Source: Flavobacterium endoglycinae (GTDB taxonomy: Bacteria > Bacteroidota > Bacteroidia > Flavobacteriales > Flavobacteriaceae). Taken from it: a DNA stretch of 64,000 nt. The position numbers and the translations under genes are program-made. Numbering within the stretch: position 1 is the first letter of the stretch; each line of letters starts with the position of its first letter. The stretch lies in contig NZ_CP071448.1 in assembly GCF_017352115.1 (NCBI RefSeq), positions 682,001-746,000 of the forward strand, written 5' to 3'. Positions 50,235-60,155 of the stretch are shown piece after piece. Under the pieces are notes generated by a model, which saw nothing but the letters and a program-made list of their open reading frames with translations, had not been told where the DNA came from and searched no databases.

Positions 50235-53030
50235 ATGCAGAGTGATCTTTCTAAATTAGACCCAAAACAAAATATTATAATAAAAGGAGCGCAGGTACAT
50301 AATTTAAAAAATGTAGATGTAGCTATTCCCCGTAATAAATTGGTTGTTATTACAGGGCTTTCAGGATCAGGAAAATCAAGTTTAGCGTTTGATACGCTTT
50401 ACGCTGAAGGACAACGTCGTTATGTAGAAAGTTTATCGTCGTATGCCCGTCAGTTTTTAGGACGTTTAGACAAGCCAAAGGTTGAATATATCAAAGGTAT
50501 TGCGCCGGCTATTGCTATTGAGCAAAAGGTAAATACAACCAATGCACGTTCAACTGTAGGAACTTCTACAGAAATTTACGATTATATGAAACTTTTGTAC
50601 GCCAGAATTGGCCGTACGTATTCACCAATTTCTGGTCAGGAAGTCAAAAAAAATACCGTTACTGATGTTATTGCCGATGTAAAAACATTGGAAATTGACA
50701 GCAAATGGCTTCTCCTAGCCCCTATTCATCTTGAAGAAGGACGACAGCTAGAAGACAAATTAAAAATACTTTTGCAACAAGGTTTTGCCCGTATTCTGGT
50801 GGATAAAGAAATGGTGCGTCTGGATGAATTTTCATCGGATAACATGCACAATCTGGACAATAAAGATATTTTACTCATCATTGACCGTATCGTGGTTAAA
50901 GAGGAAGAAGAATTCTATAATCGTCTTGCCGATGCTGTGCAAACGGCTTTTTTTGAAGGAAAAGGAATTTGTTATTTGCAAGAAGTAGGTTCAGATAAAA
51001 GATTTTCTTATTCTAATAATTTCGAATTGGATGGCATCATGTTCCTGGAACCAAATGTTCATTTGTTCAGTTTTAATAATCCTTACGGAGCTTGTCCGGT
51101 TTGTGAAGGATACGGAAATATTATCGGAATTGATGCTGATTTAGTGGTTCCAAATACTTCTTTATCTGTTTTTGAAAGTGCTATTTATCCATGGCGCGGT
51201 GACAGCATGAGCTGGTACAAAGACGAATTGGTTAAACATGCTTATAAATTCGATTTCCCAATTCACAAACCTTATTTTGAACTTACAGAAGATCAAAAAG
51301 ATATAATCTGGACTGGAAATAAGTATTTTCAAGGCTTAAATGATTTCTTTAGAGAACTTGAAGAGAAAAATTATAAAATCCAGAATAGAGTAATGCTTTC
51401 GCGCTATCGCGGAAAAACCAAATGTCATGCCTGTCGCGGTAAACGTCTGCGTGAAGAAGCATCTTACGTAAAAATTGGAGGCAAAACGGTTTCTGATTTA
51501 GTAGATCTTCCAATAAGACATTTGGTAACTTTTTTCAAAAATTTAAAATTAAATCCATACGAACAGCAAATCGCTAAACGTTTGATGGTTGAAATCAACA
51601 ATCGTTTGTCATTTTTAACAGAAGTTGGTTTGGATTATCTTACCTTAAACCGAAATTCTTCTACGCTTTCTGGAGGAGAATCACAGCGTATTAATCTGGC
51701 AACTTCTTTAGGAAGTAGTTTAGTAGGATCGATGTATATTCTGGACGAACCAAGTATTGGTCTCCATCCAAAAGATTCTGAAAGACTGATTAAAGTATTG
51801 CTTTCGCTTCGTGATTTAGGAAACACTGTCATTGTGGTGGAACATGATGAAGATATCATGAAAGCCGCCGATATGATTATTGATATTGGTCCTGAAGCAG
51901 GAACATTTGGAGGAAAACTAGTCGCACAGGGAACTTATCCTGAGATTTTAAAATCAGATTCGCTTACTTCAAAATACTTAAACGGTGATTTAGAAATCAG
52001 CGTTCCAAAGAAAAGACGAAAATTCAAAAATCATATTGATATTATCGGCGCGAGAGAAAACAACTTGAAGAACATCAATGTTACTTTTCCTCTTGATGTT
52101 TTAACGGTTGTAACAGGTGTTTCTGGAAGCGGAAAAAGTACTTTGATTAAAAAGATCTTATTTCCCGCTATGCAGAAGAAACTTGAAAATGCGGCTGAAA
52201 AAGCGGGTCAGTTTACCGAATTATCAGGATCTTTTTCTCAAATAAAACATATTGAGTATGTAGACCAAAATCCGATTGGAAGAAGTTCCAGATCAAATCC
52301 TGTAACGTATATAAAAGCGTATGATGATATTCGTGATTTATATGCTAAAGAAAAACTATCGAAAATAAGAGGTTATCAGGCAAAACATTTCTCTTTTAAT
52401 GTTGACGGTGGCCGATGCGAAACTTGTAAAGGAGAAGGAACGATAAATGTTGAAATGGTCTTTATGGCCGATGTTTCTCTGCCTTGCGAAACTTGTGGCG
52501 GAAAACGATTCAAAAAAGAGATTTTGGAGGTTACTTTTGATAATCAAAACATCAACGATATTCTAACCATGACTATTGATGATGCGATTGCATTTTTTGA
52601 GAAAAACAAACAATCTAAAATCACTCAGAAATTACAGCCATTACAAGATGTTGGTTTGGGATATGTGCAGTTAGGGCAGTCTTCTTCTACGCTTTCTGGT
52701 GGTGAAGCGCAACGTATTAAACTGGCTTCTTTCCTTGTAAAAGGTGCCACAAAAGATAAAGCATTGTTTGTTTTTGATGAGCCTACAACAGGACTGCATT
52801 TCCACGATATTAAAAAACTTTTAGCTTCATTTGATGCTTTAATCGAAAAAGGTCATTCTATAATTGTTATCGAACATAATCTCGATTTAATTAAATGTGC
52901 CGACTGGATTATCGATTTAGGCCCTGAAGGCGGAGAAAATGGCGGTCATTTATTGGCTGAAGGAACTCCGGAAGAAGTGGCAAAAATAAAAGAATCTGTT
53001 ACTGGAATTTATTTGAAGGATAAATTATAA
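50235..53030 (+). CDS. uvrA: excinuclease ABC subunit A
   Basis: DNA-damage recognition ATPase of nucleotide excision repair, 931 aa. Two ABC modules: Walker [10 protein letters not shown] near residue 42 and GVSGSGKST near 635, signatures LSGGESQRI and LSGGEAQRI, each followed by Walker B. The zinc sites are visible as CPVC...CHAC (insertion domain) and CETCKGEGT...CETCGGKRF. It works with UvrB and UvrC, which are not in the window. The frame begins at a TTG 12 bases earlier, but the ATG at 50235 follows the promoter box and is preferred. Divergent from the PUL regulator. Confidence 0.97.
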   Translation: MQSDLSKLDPKQNIIIKGAQVHNLKNVDVAIPRNKLVVITGLSGSGKSSLAFDTLYAEGQRRYVESLSSYARQFLGRLDKPKVEYIKGIAPAIAIEQKVNTTNARSTVGTSTEIYDYMKLLYARIGRTYSPISGQEVKKNTVTDVIADVKTLEIDSKWLLLAPIHLEEGRQLEDKLKILLQQGFARILVDKEMVRLDEFSSDNMHNLDNKDILLIIDRIVVKEEEEFYNRLADAVQTAFFEGKGICYLQEVGSDKRFSYSNNFELDGIMFLEPNVHLFSFNNPYGACPVCEGYGNIIGIDADLVVPNTSLSVFESAIYPWRGDSMSWYKDELVKHAYKFDFPIHKPYFELTEDQKDIIWTGNKYFQGLNDFFRELEEKNYKIQNRVMLSRYRGKTKCHACRGKRLREEASYVKIGGKTVSDLVDLPIRHLVTFFKNLKLNPYEQQIAKRLMVEINNRLSFLTEVGLDYLTLNRNSSTLSGGESQRINLATSLGSSLVGSMYILDEPSIGLHPKDSERLIKVLLSLRDLGNTVIVVEHDEDIMKAADMIIDIGPEAGTFGGKLVAQGTYPEILKSDSLTSKYLNGDLEISVPKKRRKFKNHIDIIGARENNLKNINVTFPLDVLTVVTGVSGSGKSTLIKKILFPAMQKKLENAAEKAGQFTELSGSFSQIKHIEYVDQNPIGRSSRSNPVTYIKAYDDIRDLYAKEKLSKIRGYQAKHFSFNVDGGRCETCKGEGTINVEMVFMADVSLPCETCGGKRFKKEILEVTFDNQNINDILTMTIDDAIAFFEKNKQSKITQKLQPLQDVGLGYVQLGQSSSTLSGGEAQRIKLASFLVKGATKDKALFVFDEPTTGLHFHDIKKLLASFDALIEKGHSIIVIEHNLDLIKCADWIIDLGPEGGENGGHLLAEGTPEEVAKIKESVTGIYLKDKL

Positions 53031-53050
53031 ATTATAAATTCAATCCATAA

Positions 53051-53082
53051 AAAAAGCCCTGAATATAAATTCAGGGCTTTTT
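53051..53082. terminator. terminator downstream of uvrA
   Basis: AAAAAGCCCTGAAT (53051-53064) pairs with ATTCAGGGCTTTTT (53069-53082) over an ATAA loop. Placed between convergent genes and usable both ways. Confidence 0.9.
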
Positions 53083-53098
53083 AATTTTCAATCTTTTT

Positions 53099-53404
53099 TT
53101 ATGCTACTAAACATCTTTCCTCAAAAGGGAAACCATCTTCGTCAATAGCTACTAAAACCTTTTTCTGTTTCGAAGCCTCGAAAGTAAGATACAGCCATGC
53201 GAATGACCATAATCCGAGGGTTAAACAAAAAATAATGAAATTTAGACCGTGGTTAACTACTTTTCCTCCTTTAGAAAGAACAGCAAAAAGTAATTCATCA
53301 TTTCTCTCTTCTAATGTAAATCCATTATCAACTTTGTTAGAGATCATATTGGAAAACACCTGTACACTTTGTTCCTGGCTAAGCGGATTGCTTTTCATAA
53401 TCAT
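53099..53404 (-). CDS. small membrane protein of unknown function
   Basis: A 101-aa protein, not recognised. It has a single hydrophobic segment at about residues 55-74 (GLNFIIFCLTLGLWSFAWLY) with a cytoplasmic-looking N-terminal half (NKVDNGFTLEERNDELLFAV) and a short acidic end (DEDGFPFEERCLVA). An alternative start two codons later (53398) is equally possible. It is convergent with uvrA across a strong terminator. Transcribed alone; the upstream 309 bp hold nothing definite. Confidence 0.65.
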   Translation of the reverse strand: MIMKSNPLSQEQSVQVFSNMISNKVDNGFTLEERNDELLFAVLSKGGKVVNHGLNFIIFCLTLGLWSFAWLYLTFEASKQKKVLVAIDEDGFPFEERCLVA

Positions 53405-53713
53405 TTGTTTGAGTTTGTCTGCATGTGATACTCTTAAATTTTAACATTTAAGTATAAGAACTTGATTTTCAATTTTAAACACTTCTATTACGATTTTATT
53501 GTGTTTTGCAAATGTTTTTTTACCTAAAACAATAAATGGTGTTTAAAAAATCAATTAAAGTTAATTTTTAAAAATCAAATTACAAAGAAAAAACTTCTAA
53601 ATTTTAAGATTACTTTTACATTTTTAATATGTAACAAAAAAGTCTATCCCTTTTTAATGATATCAAAAAAGAATGGTTAAAAAATTTTAAAATTGAATTT
53701 TATACTTTTAAAA
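53405..53713. other. 309-bp AT-rich gap
   Basis: Very AT-rich sequence with A and T runs. I see no gene, hairpin or clear promoter box that I would defend. The next gene on the left starts just beyond it. Confidence 0.5.
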
Positions 53714-55183
53714 TTATATTTTAATACCAATCTTTCTTAAGATAGTATCGATCACTTTATTAATATCTGGAGAAATATTAAAGCGGTAGTTTAAGTAAAC
53801 ATATAAAATAGTTACCAAAATGGATTTTAAAGCGATGCTAATTAGCTGGTAAAATGGGAATTCCCAAAAGTAAAAAACCAAAAATAACGCAAAGGTCAAA
53901 ATCATTGAAGAAATCGTTTCTTTTGTAAACGGATACAAATGAAGCTTTTTAACCACAAAAAGAAGTTTTGCCAAACTATATAAAGTAATAGACAATAAGG
54001 TCGCAAACGCAGAACCAAATATTCCAAAAATTGGAATAAAAATCATATTTAGAATAACAGTTAAAACAACCAGCATCAATCCTAAATACAATACCATTCT
54101 ATAATATTTGGTATTGAATATAATCGCATTGTTGTTTCCTAAAATAAGATCGAAATATTTAGATAAACCAATCATAAATACTACCGCAATACCACCGCTG
54201 TATTCTTTGGGAACCAATTCGTATAATTGATTAATGTTCACAAAAATACAAAGCATTACAAATCCACCGACAATTTGAAGATTAATTGAAGTCTTTTTAT
54301 AAAGTCGATTCAATTCATCGTGTTTGTTCTCATGCATTAATTTTGCTGTAATCGGATATACGATTTGATGCATTGCCCTGCTTGGAACAGAAATCACTAA
54401 AGCAATATACGTTGCTACTGAATAATAGGCAATGTTTTCAATTTTCATGTATTGATTCAGCATCAATTTATCACCATCCAAAAGCAAATTTGCCACACTT
54501 CCTGATAGAATAATGTAAAAAGTATATTCCATTACCGCTTTCACATTTTCAGGAATAGTAATCTGGAAATTAGGTTTCTTAATGTAAAATGCATAAAACA
54601 TCGTTACCAAAAAAGCCATAAAATAAATAGCTGCAGTAACATACACAAATTGTACTAAAGTAATCCAGTTAAAATACAAGCCAACTAAAGCAATTGTTGA
54701 AAGCAATCGCAATCCAACTTCTTTAATAAAATTACCAAAAACGGAATGCATATGAACTCTTGACCAAGCATAGAAAATCTCAAAATAAGCCATGCAAATC
54801 CCAATAAAAGGAATTAAAAGCATGAATTCTCTAACAACTGGGTTTTCTTTTGAAACAAAATCGGTAATATCATCATAAAAGAAAATCCCAATTAGCCCCA
54901 GCGGAATACACATTAAAACAGGAAATAAGGCGGTAAATGATAGAAACTGTTCCCTCTCCTGCTCTGTTTCATATTGCGAATAGAACTTTACGAGCGTATT
55001 CTGCATGCCAATCGCAAACAATGGCATAATTACGTTTGCCGCAGAAGTTATATAATTTGTTAGTGCGTAATAAGTTGCCCCAAGAAAAACGGGATAGAGA
55101 TATAGTGTATTTATGGCTCCAATAGCAAAACCAACGTATGTTATTATAGTGTTTTTAAAAGACTGGTTTAAGACAATACCCAT
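53714..55183 (-). CDS. Wzx-type polysaccharide flippase
   Basis: A 489-aa polytopic membrane protein of the oligosaccharide flippase/polysaccharide biosynthesis family, with about 12-14 helices spread over the whole length. Conserved-looking parts are the N-terminal FKNTIITYVGFAIGAINTLYLYP, MQNTLVKFYSQYETEQER between helices 2 and 3, and the central NQYMKIENIAYYSVATYIAL. It moves lipid-linked glycans across the inner membrane. It follows the GT4 gene after 36 bp on the same strand. The glycan made is not known. Confidence 0.88.
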   Translation of the reverse strand: MGIVLNQSFKNTIITYVGFAIGAINTLYLYPVFLGATYYALTNYITSAANVIMPLFAIGMQNTLVKFYSQYETEQEREQFLSFTALFPVLMCIPLGLIGIFFYDDITDFVSKENPVVREFMLLIPFIGICMAYFEIFYAWSRVHMHSVFGNFIKEVGLRLLSTIALVGLYFNWITLVQFVYVTAAIYFMAFLVTMFYAFYIKKPNFQITIPENVKAVMEYTFYIILSGSVANLLLDGDKLMLNQYMKIENIAYYSVATYIALVISVPSRAMHQIVYPITAKLMHENKHDELNRLYKKTSINLQIVGGFVMLCIFVNINQLYELVPKEYSGGIAVVFMIGLSKYFDLILGNNNAIIFNTKYYRMVLYLGLMLVVLTVILNMIFIPIFGIFGSAFATLLSITLYSLAKLLFVVKKLHLYPFTKETISSMILTFALFLVFYFWEFPFYQLISIALKSILVTILYVYLNYRFNISPDINKVIDTILRKIGIKI

Positions 55184-55219
55184 TTTTGATATTAAAAATT
55201 GTTGAATTCAGATTGTTGA

Positions 55220-56506
55220 TTACTCTTTAATCAATTGTGCTAGTTGTTTTGTTAGGTTTTTTCTTGAATATTGTTGTAAACCAACACCATGGGCTTGTAA
55301 ATTTCCTTCTAAAAATTGATTATAAAAGTCCAAAATTACACTTTTTAATTTCGTTTTTTCTGAATAATCAAAAAATACACCTGTATTCGTTTCAGTTATA
55401 ATATCGGCAAAGTCAGAACCGTTAGGGCCAATTGCCACTATGGGACGATTTGAGACCATGTACTCAAACAATTTCCCCGGAATAATGCTTTTAGTGTCTT
55501 CAGAATTAATTTCGATTAAAAGCAATACTTGAGATTTTCTTTGATGCGCAATAGCTTCGTTATGCGAAACATAACCTAAAAGATTCAAATAATCATTCAA
55601 TTTAAATTCTGAAATAGAATCCAAAACTTCCTGACTCACAGCACCAATTAATTTGATTTCTAAATAGGTTTTGAAATCGGGAATTTCATTTAGCAGTTCA
55701 ACCAGACATTCCCATAAAAATTTAGGATTTCTGTCTGATAAAAATGATCCGATATGTGCCAAAGTAAACTTAGAATCTAATGGCTGTTTGTCTACATTTT
55801 CAATATCGTAACCATTTGTAATTACTGAAATGGGCTTATCAGTTATAGCCTGAAATTCTGCTTTTGTAGTTTTACTTGTTACAATAACAGTATCGGCGGA
55901 ATTCAGTACTTTATGTTCTAATTTTTTGTGTTTTTTATCGGCATAAGATGAAAGACGTAATGCTTTATGATAACCAATTGTAGTCCACGGATCGCGGAAA
56001 TCAGCAAACCATTTTACATTTAATTTCTCTTTTAATTCCAATCCAATTAAATGCAGACTGTGCGGCGGACCAGAAGTTACAATCGTATCAATATTGTTTT
56101 CTTGAATGTACTTTTCAAGATAAGAAACAGAAGGTTTTACCCAAAAAACACGAGCATCTGGAATAAATAAATTACCACGAACCCAAAGAAACAGTTTGTC
56201 AAGAAAGGTTTGTTTTTTCTTATGAGGGAAAATCCCTGAGCTGATTTTCTTGGTTTTATTTTTAGAAAATACAGAAGCCAATTGATACGGCTCCCATATT
56301 TTGTTTTTAAGAATAATAACTTTATCTGATATTTCGCTTACCAATCCTTCATCCACAATTGGATAAGTTGGATTTTCAGGAATATATACAATGGGCTGAA
56401 CATTAAATTCAGGAAGGTATTTTACAAATTTCAGCCAGCGCTGTACCCCTGGTCCTCCAGCAGGCGGAAAGTAATAAGTAATTATTAAGAGCTTTTTTTG
56501 TTCCAA
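55220..56506 (-). CDS. glycosyltransferase family 4
   Basis: A 428-aa GT-B fold glycosyltransferase. The N-terminal acceptor domain starts YYFPPAGGPGVQRWLKFVKY and contains the TSGPPHSLHLIG segment. The donor domain has AHIGSFLSDRNPKFLWECL, a DYLNLLGYVSHNEAIAHQ segment and the nucleotide-sugar site IIPGKLFEYMVSNRPIVAIG near residue 370, with the conserved Glu. It is cytoplasmic and likely acts on a lipid-linked glycan with the flippase downstream. It follows the nucleotidyltransferase gene after 35 bp. Confidence 0.9.
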   Translation of the reverse strand: MEQKKLLIITYYFPPAGGPGVQRWLKFVKYLPEFNVQPIVYIPENPTYPIVDEGLVSEISDKVIILKNKIWEPYQLASVFSKNKTKKISSGIFPHKKKQTFLDKLFLWVRGNLFIPDARVFWVKPSVSYLEKYIQENNIDTIVTSGPPHSLHLIGLELKEKLNVKWFADFRDPWTTIGYHKALRLSSYADKKHKKLEHKVLNSADTVIVTSKTTKAEFQAITDKPISVITNGYDIENVDKQPLDSKFTLAHIGSFLSDRNPKFLWECLVELLNEIPDFKTYLEIKLIGAVSQEVLDSISEFKLNDYLNLLGYVSHNEAIAHQRKSQVLLLIEINSEDTKSIIPGKLFEYMVSNRPIVAIGPNGSDFADIITETNTGVFFDYSEKTKLKSVILDFYNQFLEGNLQAHGVGLQQYSRKNLTKQLAQLIKE

Positions 56507-56541
56507 TTTATTTAATTGATTTCTTAATCAGCTTAAACCGA

Positions 56542-57015
56542 TTAAGCATTTTCATCGTTTTCTTTATTTACTTTTTTTAATTCTTCAATATCAAGAATAT
56601 CTTTCGGTCTATTAGACGCTTTTTTAGCAATAATTAAATTTTCATAATCAATAAAATAAACTGGTGTTTCTCTTATCATTACAATAGTTGCATCTTCTAA
56701 TAAAGAAGAAAAAGATTTATCTTCTAAACCTTTTACAGCTGTCATAATATCAAGTCTTAAACCATAATTTAATGTAAAATCAGACCACCCAGGAATAAAC
56801 TGCATTGTTTCAACAGTCTCAAAATCACCTAAGTTAATAGACTTTAGAGCTTTTCTTAAATTAAGTCTATTTTCAATCGTGTCTTCCAAGTAAATATCAA
56901 TATCTCCAGTATTTCTATTATAACCATAGATATTTACTGCAAAACCTCCAATTGTAATATATTTAACTTTATTTTCAAAAAAACTATTCCAAATGGCAAT
57001 TATCTGCTCATTCAT
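56542..57015 (-). CDS. nucleotidyltransferase-fold protein
   Basis: A 157-aa protein of the MNT/AbiEii-like nucleotidyltransferase superfamily. The core is GGFAVNIYGYNRNTGDIDIY near residues 23-42: the GG, then the DxD metal pair. The third acid is in LRLDIMT (near 94). The C-terminus has ENLIIAKKASNRPKDILDIE, which is common in these proteins. Relatives act as toxins, antitoxins or defence factors, or modify proteins or RNA; the target here is unknown. It overlaps the preceding 55-residue gene by 4 bp (ATGA). The pair interrupts a set of surface polysaccharide genes. Confidence 0.85.
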   Translation of the reverse strand: MNEQIIAIWNSFFENKVKYITIGGFAVNIYGYNRNTGDIDIYLEDTIENRLNLRKALKSINLGDFETVETMQFIPGWSDFTLNYGLRLDIMTAVKGLEDKSFSSLLEDATIVMIRETPVYFIDYENLIIAKKASNRPKDILDIEELKKVNKENDENA

Positions 57016-57179
57016 CGTTTTTTCGTTTGAATTATTTTAGCTGTATTTAATGTATGAGAAACTTCTATAATAGCCATCAATCGCTCCAATCTTTCTAAGT
57101 AAGAAAGCGATCTAACTTCTAAAATTCTTTTTGTCTCCAATTCTTCTGGAGGACCAAAGTTTAAAATAATATCTTTCAT
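57012..57179 (-). CDS. 55-residue protein coupled to the nucleotidyltransferase
   Basis: A short gene beginning MKDIILNFGPPEELETKRIL and ending NTAKIIQTKKR. The middle (SYLERLERLMAIIEVSHTLN) is a likely amphipathic helix. Its stop overlaps the start of the nucleotidyltransferase gene (ATGA), so the two are translationally coupled. I recognise no named family. Size and position are those of the small partner in toxin-antitoxin or defence pairs, but that is inference. It lies 70 bp downstream of the YfhO gene. Confidence 0.7.
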   Translation of the reverse strand: MKDIILNFGPPEELETKRILEVRSLSYLERLERLMAIIEVSHTLNTAKIIQTKKR

Positions 57180-57249
57180 CACTCAACTTTTAGAATAATT
57201 AAAACAAAGATACAAAATGATATAGTAATCAGTAATTTACAAAAACTAA

Positions 57250-59685
57250 TTAACTTTTACTTTTGAATTTCTTTCTTTCAAAATAAACACCTCCAATTAA
57301 AAGTATGAACATTCCAACTGAACTTGCTAATACAATTGTTCCTCCCGTTTTGATTACCTGAGGCTCAAATTTAAACTCAATGGTATGTTTTCCTCCCGGA
57401 ATTTCCATTGCTCTTAAAACATAATCAACAGGGAAATGATCTGTTAATTGACCGTCAATATAAGCATTCCATCCATTTTTATAATAAATCTCAGAGAAAA
57501 CCGCTAAACCATCTTTACCATTATTTGATTGATATTTGATGTAATTCGGTTTGTACTGTACTACTTTTATGGTTCCAGTAGTATCCCATTGTTTTTTCAT
57601 ACGGGCGTTTCTGAATTTCCCTTCGTGTTCACGAACGTTAAAAACAGCTACTTCTTTCGTATCAATATGATCCAAAGCTTTCATCACATCGTCTGGTTTG
57701 TTTACCAGTTTTACGCTGCTTACAAACCATGCATTTCCGTTAGCATCAGGATTAATCGTTGGGATTTCTTTTCCTTCTTTATCTGTCTGGATAACGTATT
57801 TAACATTTAACATGTTAAGGATCTCTAAATTGTTTTTAGCAATCTGATAATCAAATAACTGCTGCATTCTTCTAGGTTTTGCAGCATGATAACCTCCAAT
57901 TGAATGGTGGAAATAAGAAGCTCTTGCGCTAGACATATTTCCATTTAATTCAAAAACTCTATAATGTGTTGTGTCTTGTAAAATTTGAGCATCGGCAGCT
58001 GTTTCCTGAAAAGGAGCAGCGATTTGAACCGGACTTACAAAATCTTTAGCCGAAACGTATTTTTTATCTACAAAAAACAGATCAAAAATCATAAACAGGG
58101 CAATAAAGACTAAAGTTGTAGTTTGTGATAGTTTGTTTTTGATAAACATCCATAAAATACCAAAAATCACTACTATAAAGAATCCTGAACGCAATAAATC
58201 GGCAGAATATAAAGATCTTCTGTCTTCTTTAAGAGCATCGATAAATTCCGCGCCATAATTTTGTACATAAAAATTATCACTGCTGCCTGAGAAATGGAAA
58301 AAGTTTTTCGCAATAAATAAAATTACAATCACACCTAAACCAAAAACACCTGTCTGTACTAATGCTTTCTGCTGTAATTTAGGTTCGTCTTTTGCTTTAA
58401 AAAAGGATTGGATTCCCATCACAGCCAGTACTGGAAAACACAATTCTAAAATTACCTGAATAGAAGATACTGCTCTGAATTTATCGTACATTGGAACGTA
58501 ATCGATAAAAAAGTCCGTTAGTAATGAAAAGTTTTTCCCCCACGAAAGCACTAAAGAAACTAAAGCACCTGCAAGGAATACATATTTTATCCTTCTGTTA
58601 TCGATAAATAATGCCAAAACAGCTAAAAAGAATACTACTATACCAATATATGCAGGAGCAGCAACAATAGGCTGATCTCCCCAATAAGTCGGCATGGCTG
58701 AAGCGTAATTCAACGCATCTGATTCTGAAGCCCCTTTTTCAAGGAAAAAAGAATACATTCTACTATCTGGGCCTAAATTTTCGTGATTAGAACCTCCAAA
58801 AAGTCTTGGAGCTATCAAGTTGAAACTCTCAGCAATTCCGTAACTGTATTCTGTGATATATTCACGGCTTAAAGCATTCTCATTTTCCTTTTTTGTCCCA
58901 TCAGGATTATAAGTCAATTCACTGTTACTACGGGTACTAAATTTAGCATATTCGCTTGTTGCCAATAAGTTAGTGGCATTGGCGCCAATTGCAAAAATTC
59001 CGGCTACAGCCAGCGTTCCAATGGCTATCAAAAGCGGTTTATATTCTTTGTTTTTTATAAAAGTAAAAGCAAAATAACCTGAAAGAATCAATAAGAAAAT
59101 CAGTAAATAATACGTCATTTGAAAGTGGTTCGCATTAATTTCTAATGCAACTGCAAACATGGTGAGCAGTCCTCCCCAAATGTATTTTTTCTGAAAGACA
59201 AGTATAAAACCGGCAATTACCAAAGGCATATAAGCAATGGCATGCGCTTTTGCATTATGTCCAACTCCCAAAATAATAATCAAATAAGTGGAGAAACCAA
59301 ACGCCACTGCTCCAATAAAAGCTTTTAACGGATCTGTTTTTAAAACCAAAAGCAGTCCATAAAACCCGAAAAAGTATAAGAAAAGATAATCCGCAGGACG
59401 AGGAAGGAAACGTAAAGCATCATCAATTTTACCCACAAAATCGTATGGATAATTAGCCCCTAACTGGTAAGTCGGCATTCCGCCAAAAGCAGAATTTGTC
59501 CAATACGGCTCTGTATGTTCAGCAGCTCTAAAATCATTTTGCTCTTTGGCCATTCCGGTGTATTGAGCAATATCTGACTGGAAAATTTGTTTTCCCTGCA
59601 GAACCGGATAAAAATAAATTAATGAAACGAGAATAAAGCCCAGAATTACAAGGGCGTGCGGATAGAACTTATTTACTATTTTCAA
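57250..59685 (-). CDS. YfhO family membrane protein
   Basis: An 811-aa inner-membrane protein with about 12-13 helices and large external loops, typical of the YfhO family. Landmarks: N-terminal FYPVLQGKQIFQSDIAQYTG, a VGHNAKAHAIAYMPLVIAGF segment with GT-C style residues, and a C-terminal NGWNAYIDGQLTDHFPVDYV then MEIPGGKHTIEFKFEP, just before the last helix. Gram-positive relatives take part in glycosylation of lipoteichoic acid; in flavobacteria the substrate is unknown. First of the minus-strand polysaccharide group, 49 bp after the DUF4834 gene. Confidence 0.9.
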   Translation of the reverse strand: MKIVNKFYPHALVILGFILVSLIYFYPVLQGKQIFQSDIAQYTGMAKEQNDFRAAEHTEPYWTNSAFGGMPTYQLGANYPYDFVGKIDDALRFLPRPADYLFLYFFGFYGLLLVLKTDPLKAFIGAVAFGFSTYLIIILGVGHNAKAHAIAYMPLVIAGFILVFQKKYIWGGLLTMFAVALEINANHFQMTYYLLIFLLILSGYFAFTFIKNKEYKPLLIAIGTLAVAGIFAIGANATNLLATSEYAKFSTRSNSELTYNPDGTKKENENALSREYITEYSYGIAESFNLIAPRLFGGSNHENLGPDSRMYSFFLEKGASESDALNYASAMPTYWGDQPIVAAPAYIGIVVFFLAVLALFIDNRRIKYVFLAGALVSLVLSWGKNFSLLTDFFIDYVPMYDKFRAVSSIQVILELCFPVLAVMGIQSFFKAKDEPKLQQKALVQTGVFGLGVIVILFIAKNFFHFSGSSDNFYVQNYGAEFIDALKEDRRSLYSADLLRSGFFIVVIFGILWMFIKNKLSQTTTLVFIALFMIFDLFFVDKKYVSAKDFVSPVQIAAPFQETAADAQILQDTTHYRVFELNGNMSSARASYFHHSIGGYHAAKPRRMQQLFDYQIAKNNLEILNMLNVKYVIQTDKEGKEIPTINPDANGNAWFVSSVKLVNKPDDVMKALDHIDTKEVAVFNVREHEGKFRNARMKKQWDTTGTIKVVQYKPNYIKYQSNNGKDGLAVFSEIYYKNGWNAYIDGQLTDHFPVDYVLRAMEIPGGKHTIEFKFEPQVIKTGGTIVLASSVGMFILLIGGVYFERKKFKSKS

Positions 59686-59734
59686 TTTTGGCTGGTTTGG
59701 TTAATGATGAATCCTGTTTATTAAGGATACAAAC

Positions 59735-60028
59735 TTAATCTATTTCTTCGTAATCGACGTACTCTCCCACCTTTTTGGTTTCGCGCGGTTTTTTGGCATT
59801 TGTAGTATTAATAATTATTTCGTCATTATTATTAGTATTGTTCTGCCATGTATTGCCTTGAGTGTATTGTTGATATTGCTGCTGCTGTCTTTGAAAATTT
59901 TCTGATGCATTCTCTACAGCCTTTTTAACCAATATTGGAAAAAAGATTCTAGCTAAAAATTTAAAAATATAATAAAAGGCTATAATGCCAATAATAAATC
60001 TTAATCCTGTCATTGATGCTTCTTGCAT
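59735..60028 (-). CDS. DUF4834 family small membrane protein
   Basis: A 97-aa protein with one N-terminal membrane helix (about 7-25, LRFIIGIIAFYYIFKFLARI) and a hydrophilic tail rich in Gln and Asn (QRQQQQYQQYTQGNTWQNNT). The end, GEYVDYEEID, matches what I recall of DUF4834. The ATG at 60028 (MQEASMTGLR) is the usual start; an ATG at 60034 is possible. Function unknown. Divergent from the following gene and in front of the YfhO gene. Confidence 0.78.
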   Translation of the reverse strand: MQEASMTGLRFIIGIIAFYYIFKFLARIFFPILVKKAVENASENFQRQQQQYQQYTQGNTWQNNTNNNDEIIINTTNAKKPRETKKVGEYVDYEEID

Positions 60029-60112
60029 AATCATAATCAATAATTTTTTTCAAAATTAATAAATCCGTTGTTTAAAATTAAAATAACAATCTTAAATAAA
60101 TAATAAAATATG

Positions 60113-60120
60113 TACATTTG
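60113..60120 (+). promoter_or_regulatory. candidate -7 box of the outer-membrane protein gene
   Basis: TACATTTG fits TAnnTTTG. Transcription would begin near 60126, after a possible ATG at 60123, which decides the start of the gene in favour of the ATG at 60156. Confidence 0.5.
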
Positions 60121-60155
60121 AAATGCGTTATTATATTTTTAATCCCCAAATTATT

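Noticed and set aside
60123..60155. Upstream ATG for the outer-membrane protein gene
   Set aside because: It lies at or before the expected transcription start of the TACATTTG box and would disrupt the signal peptide.
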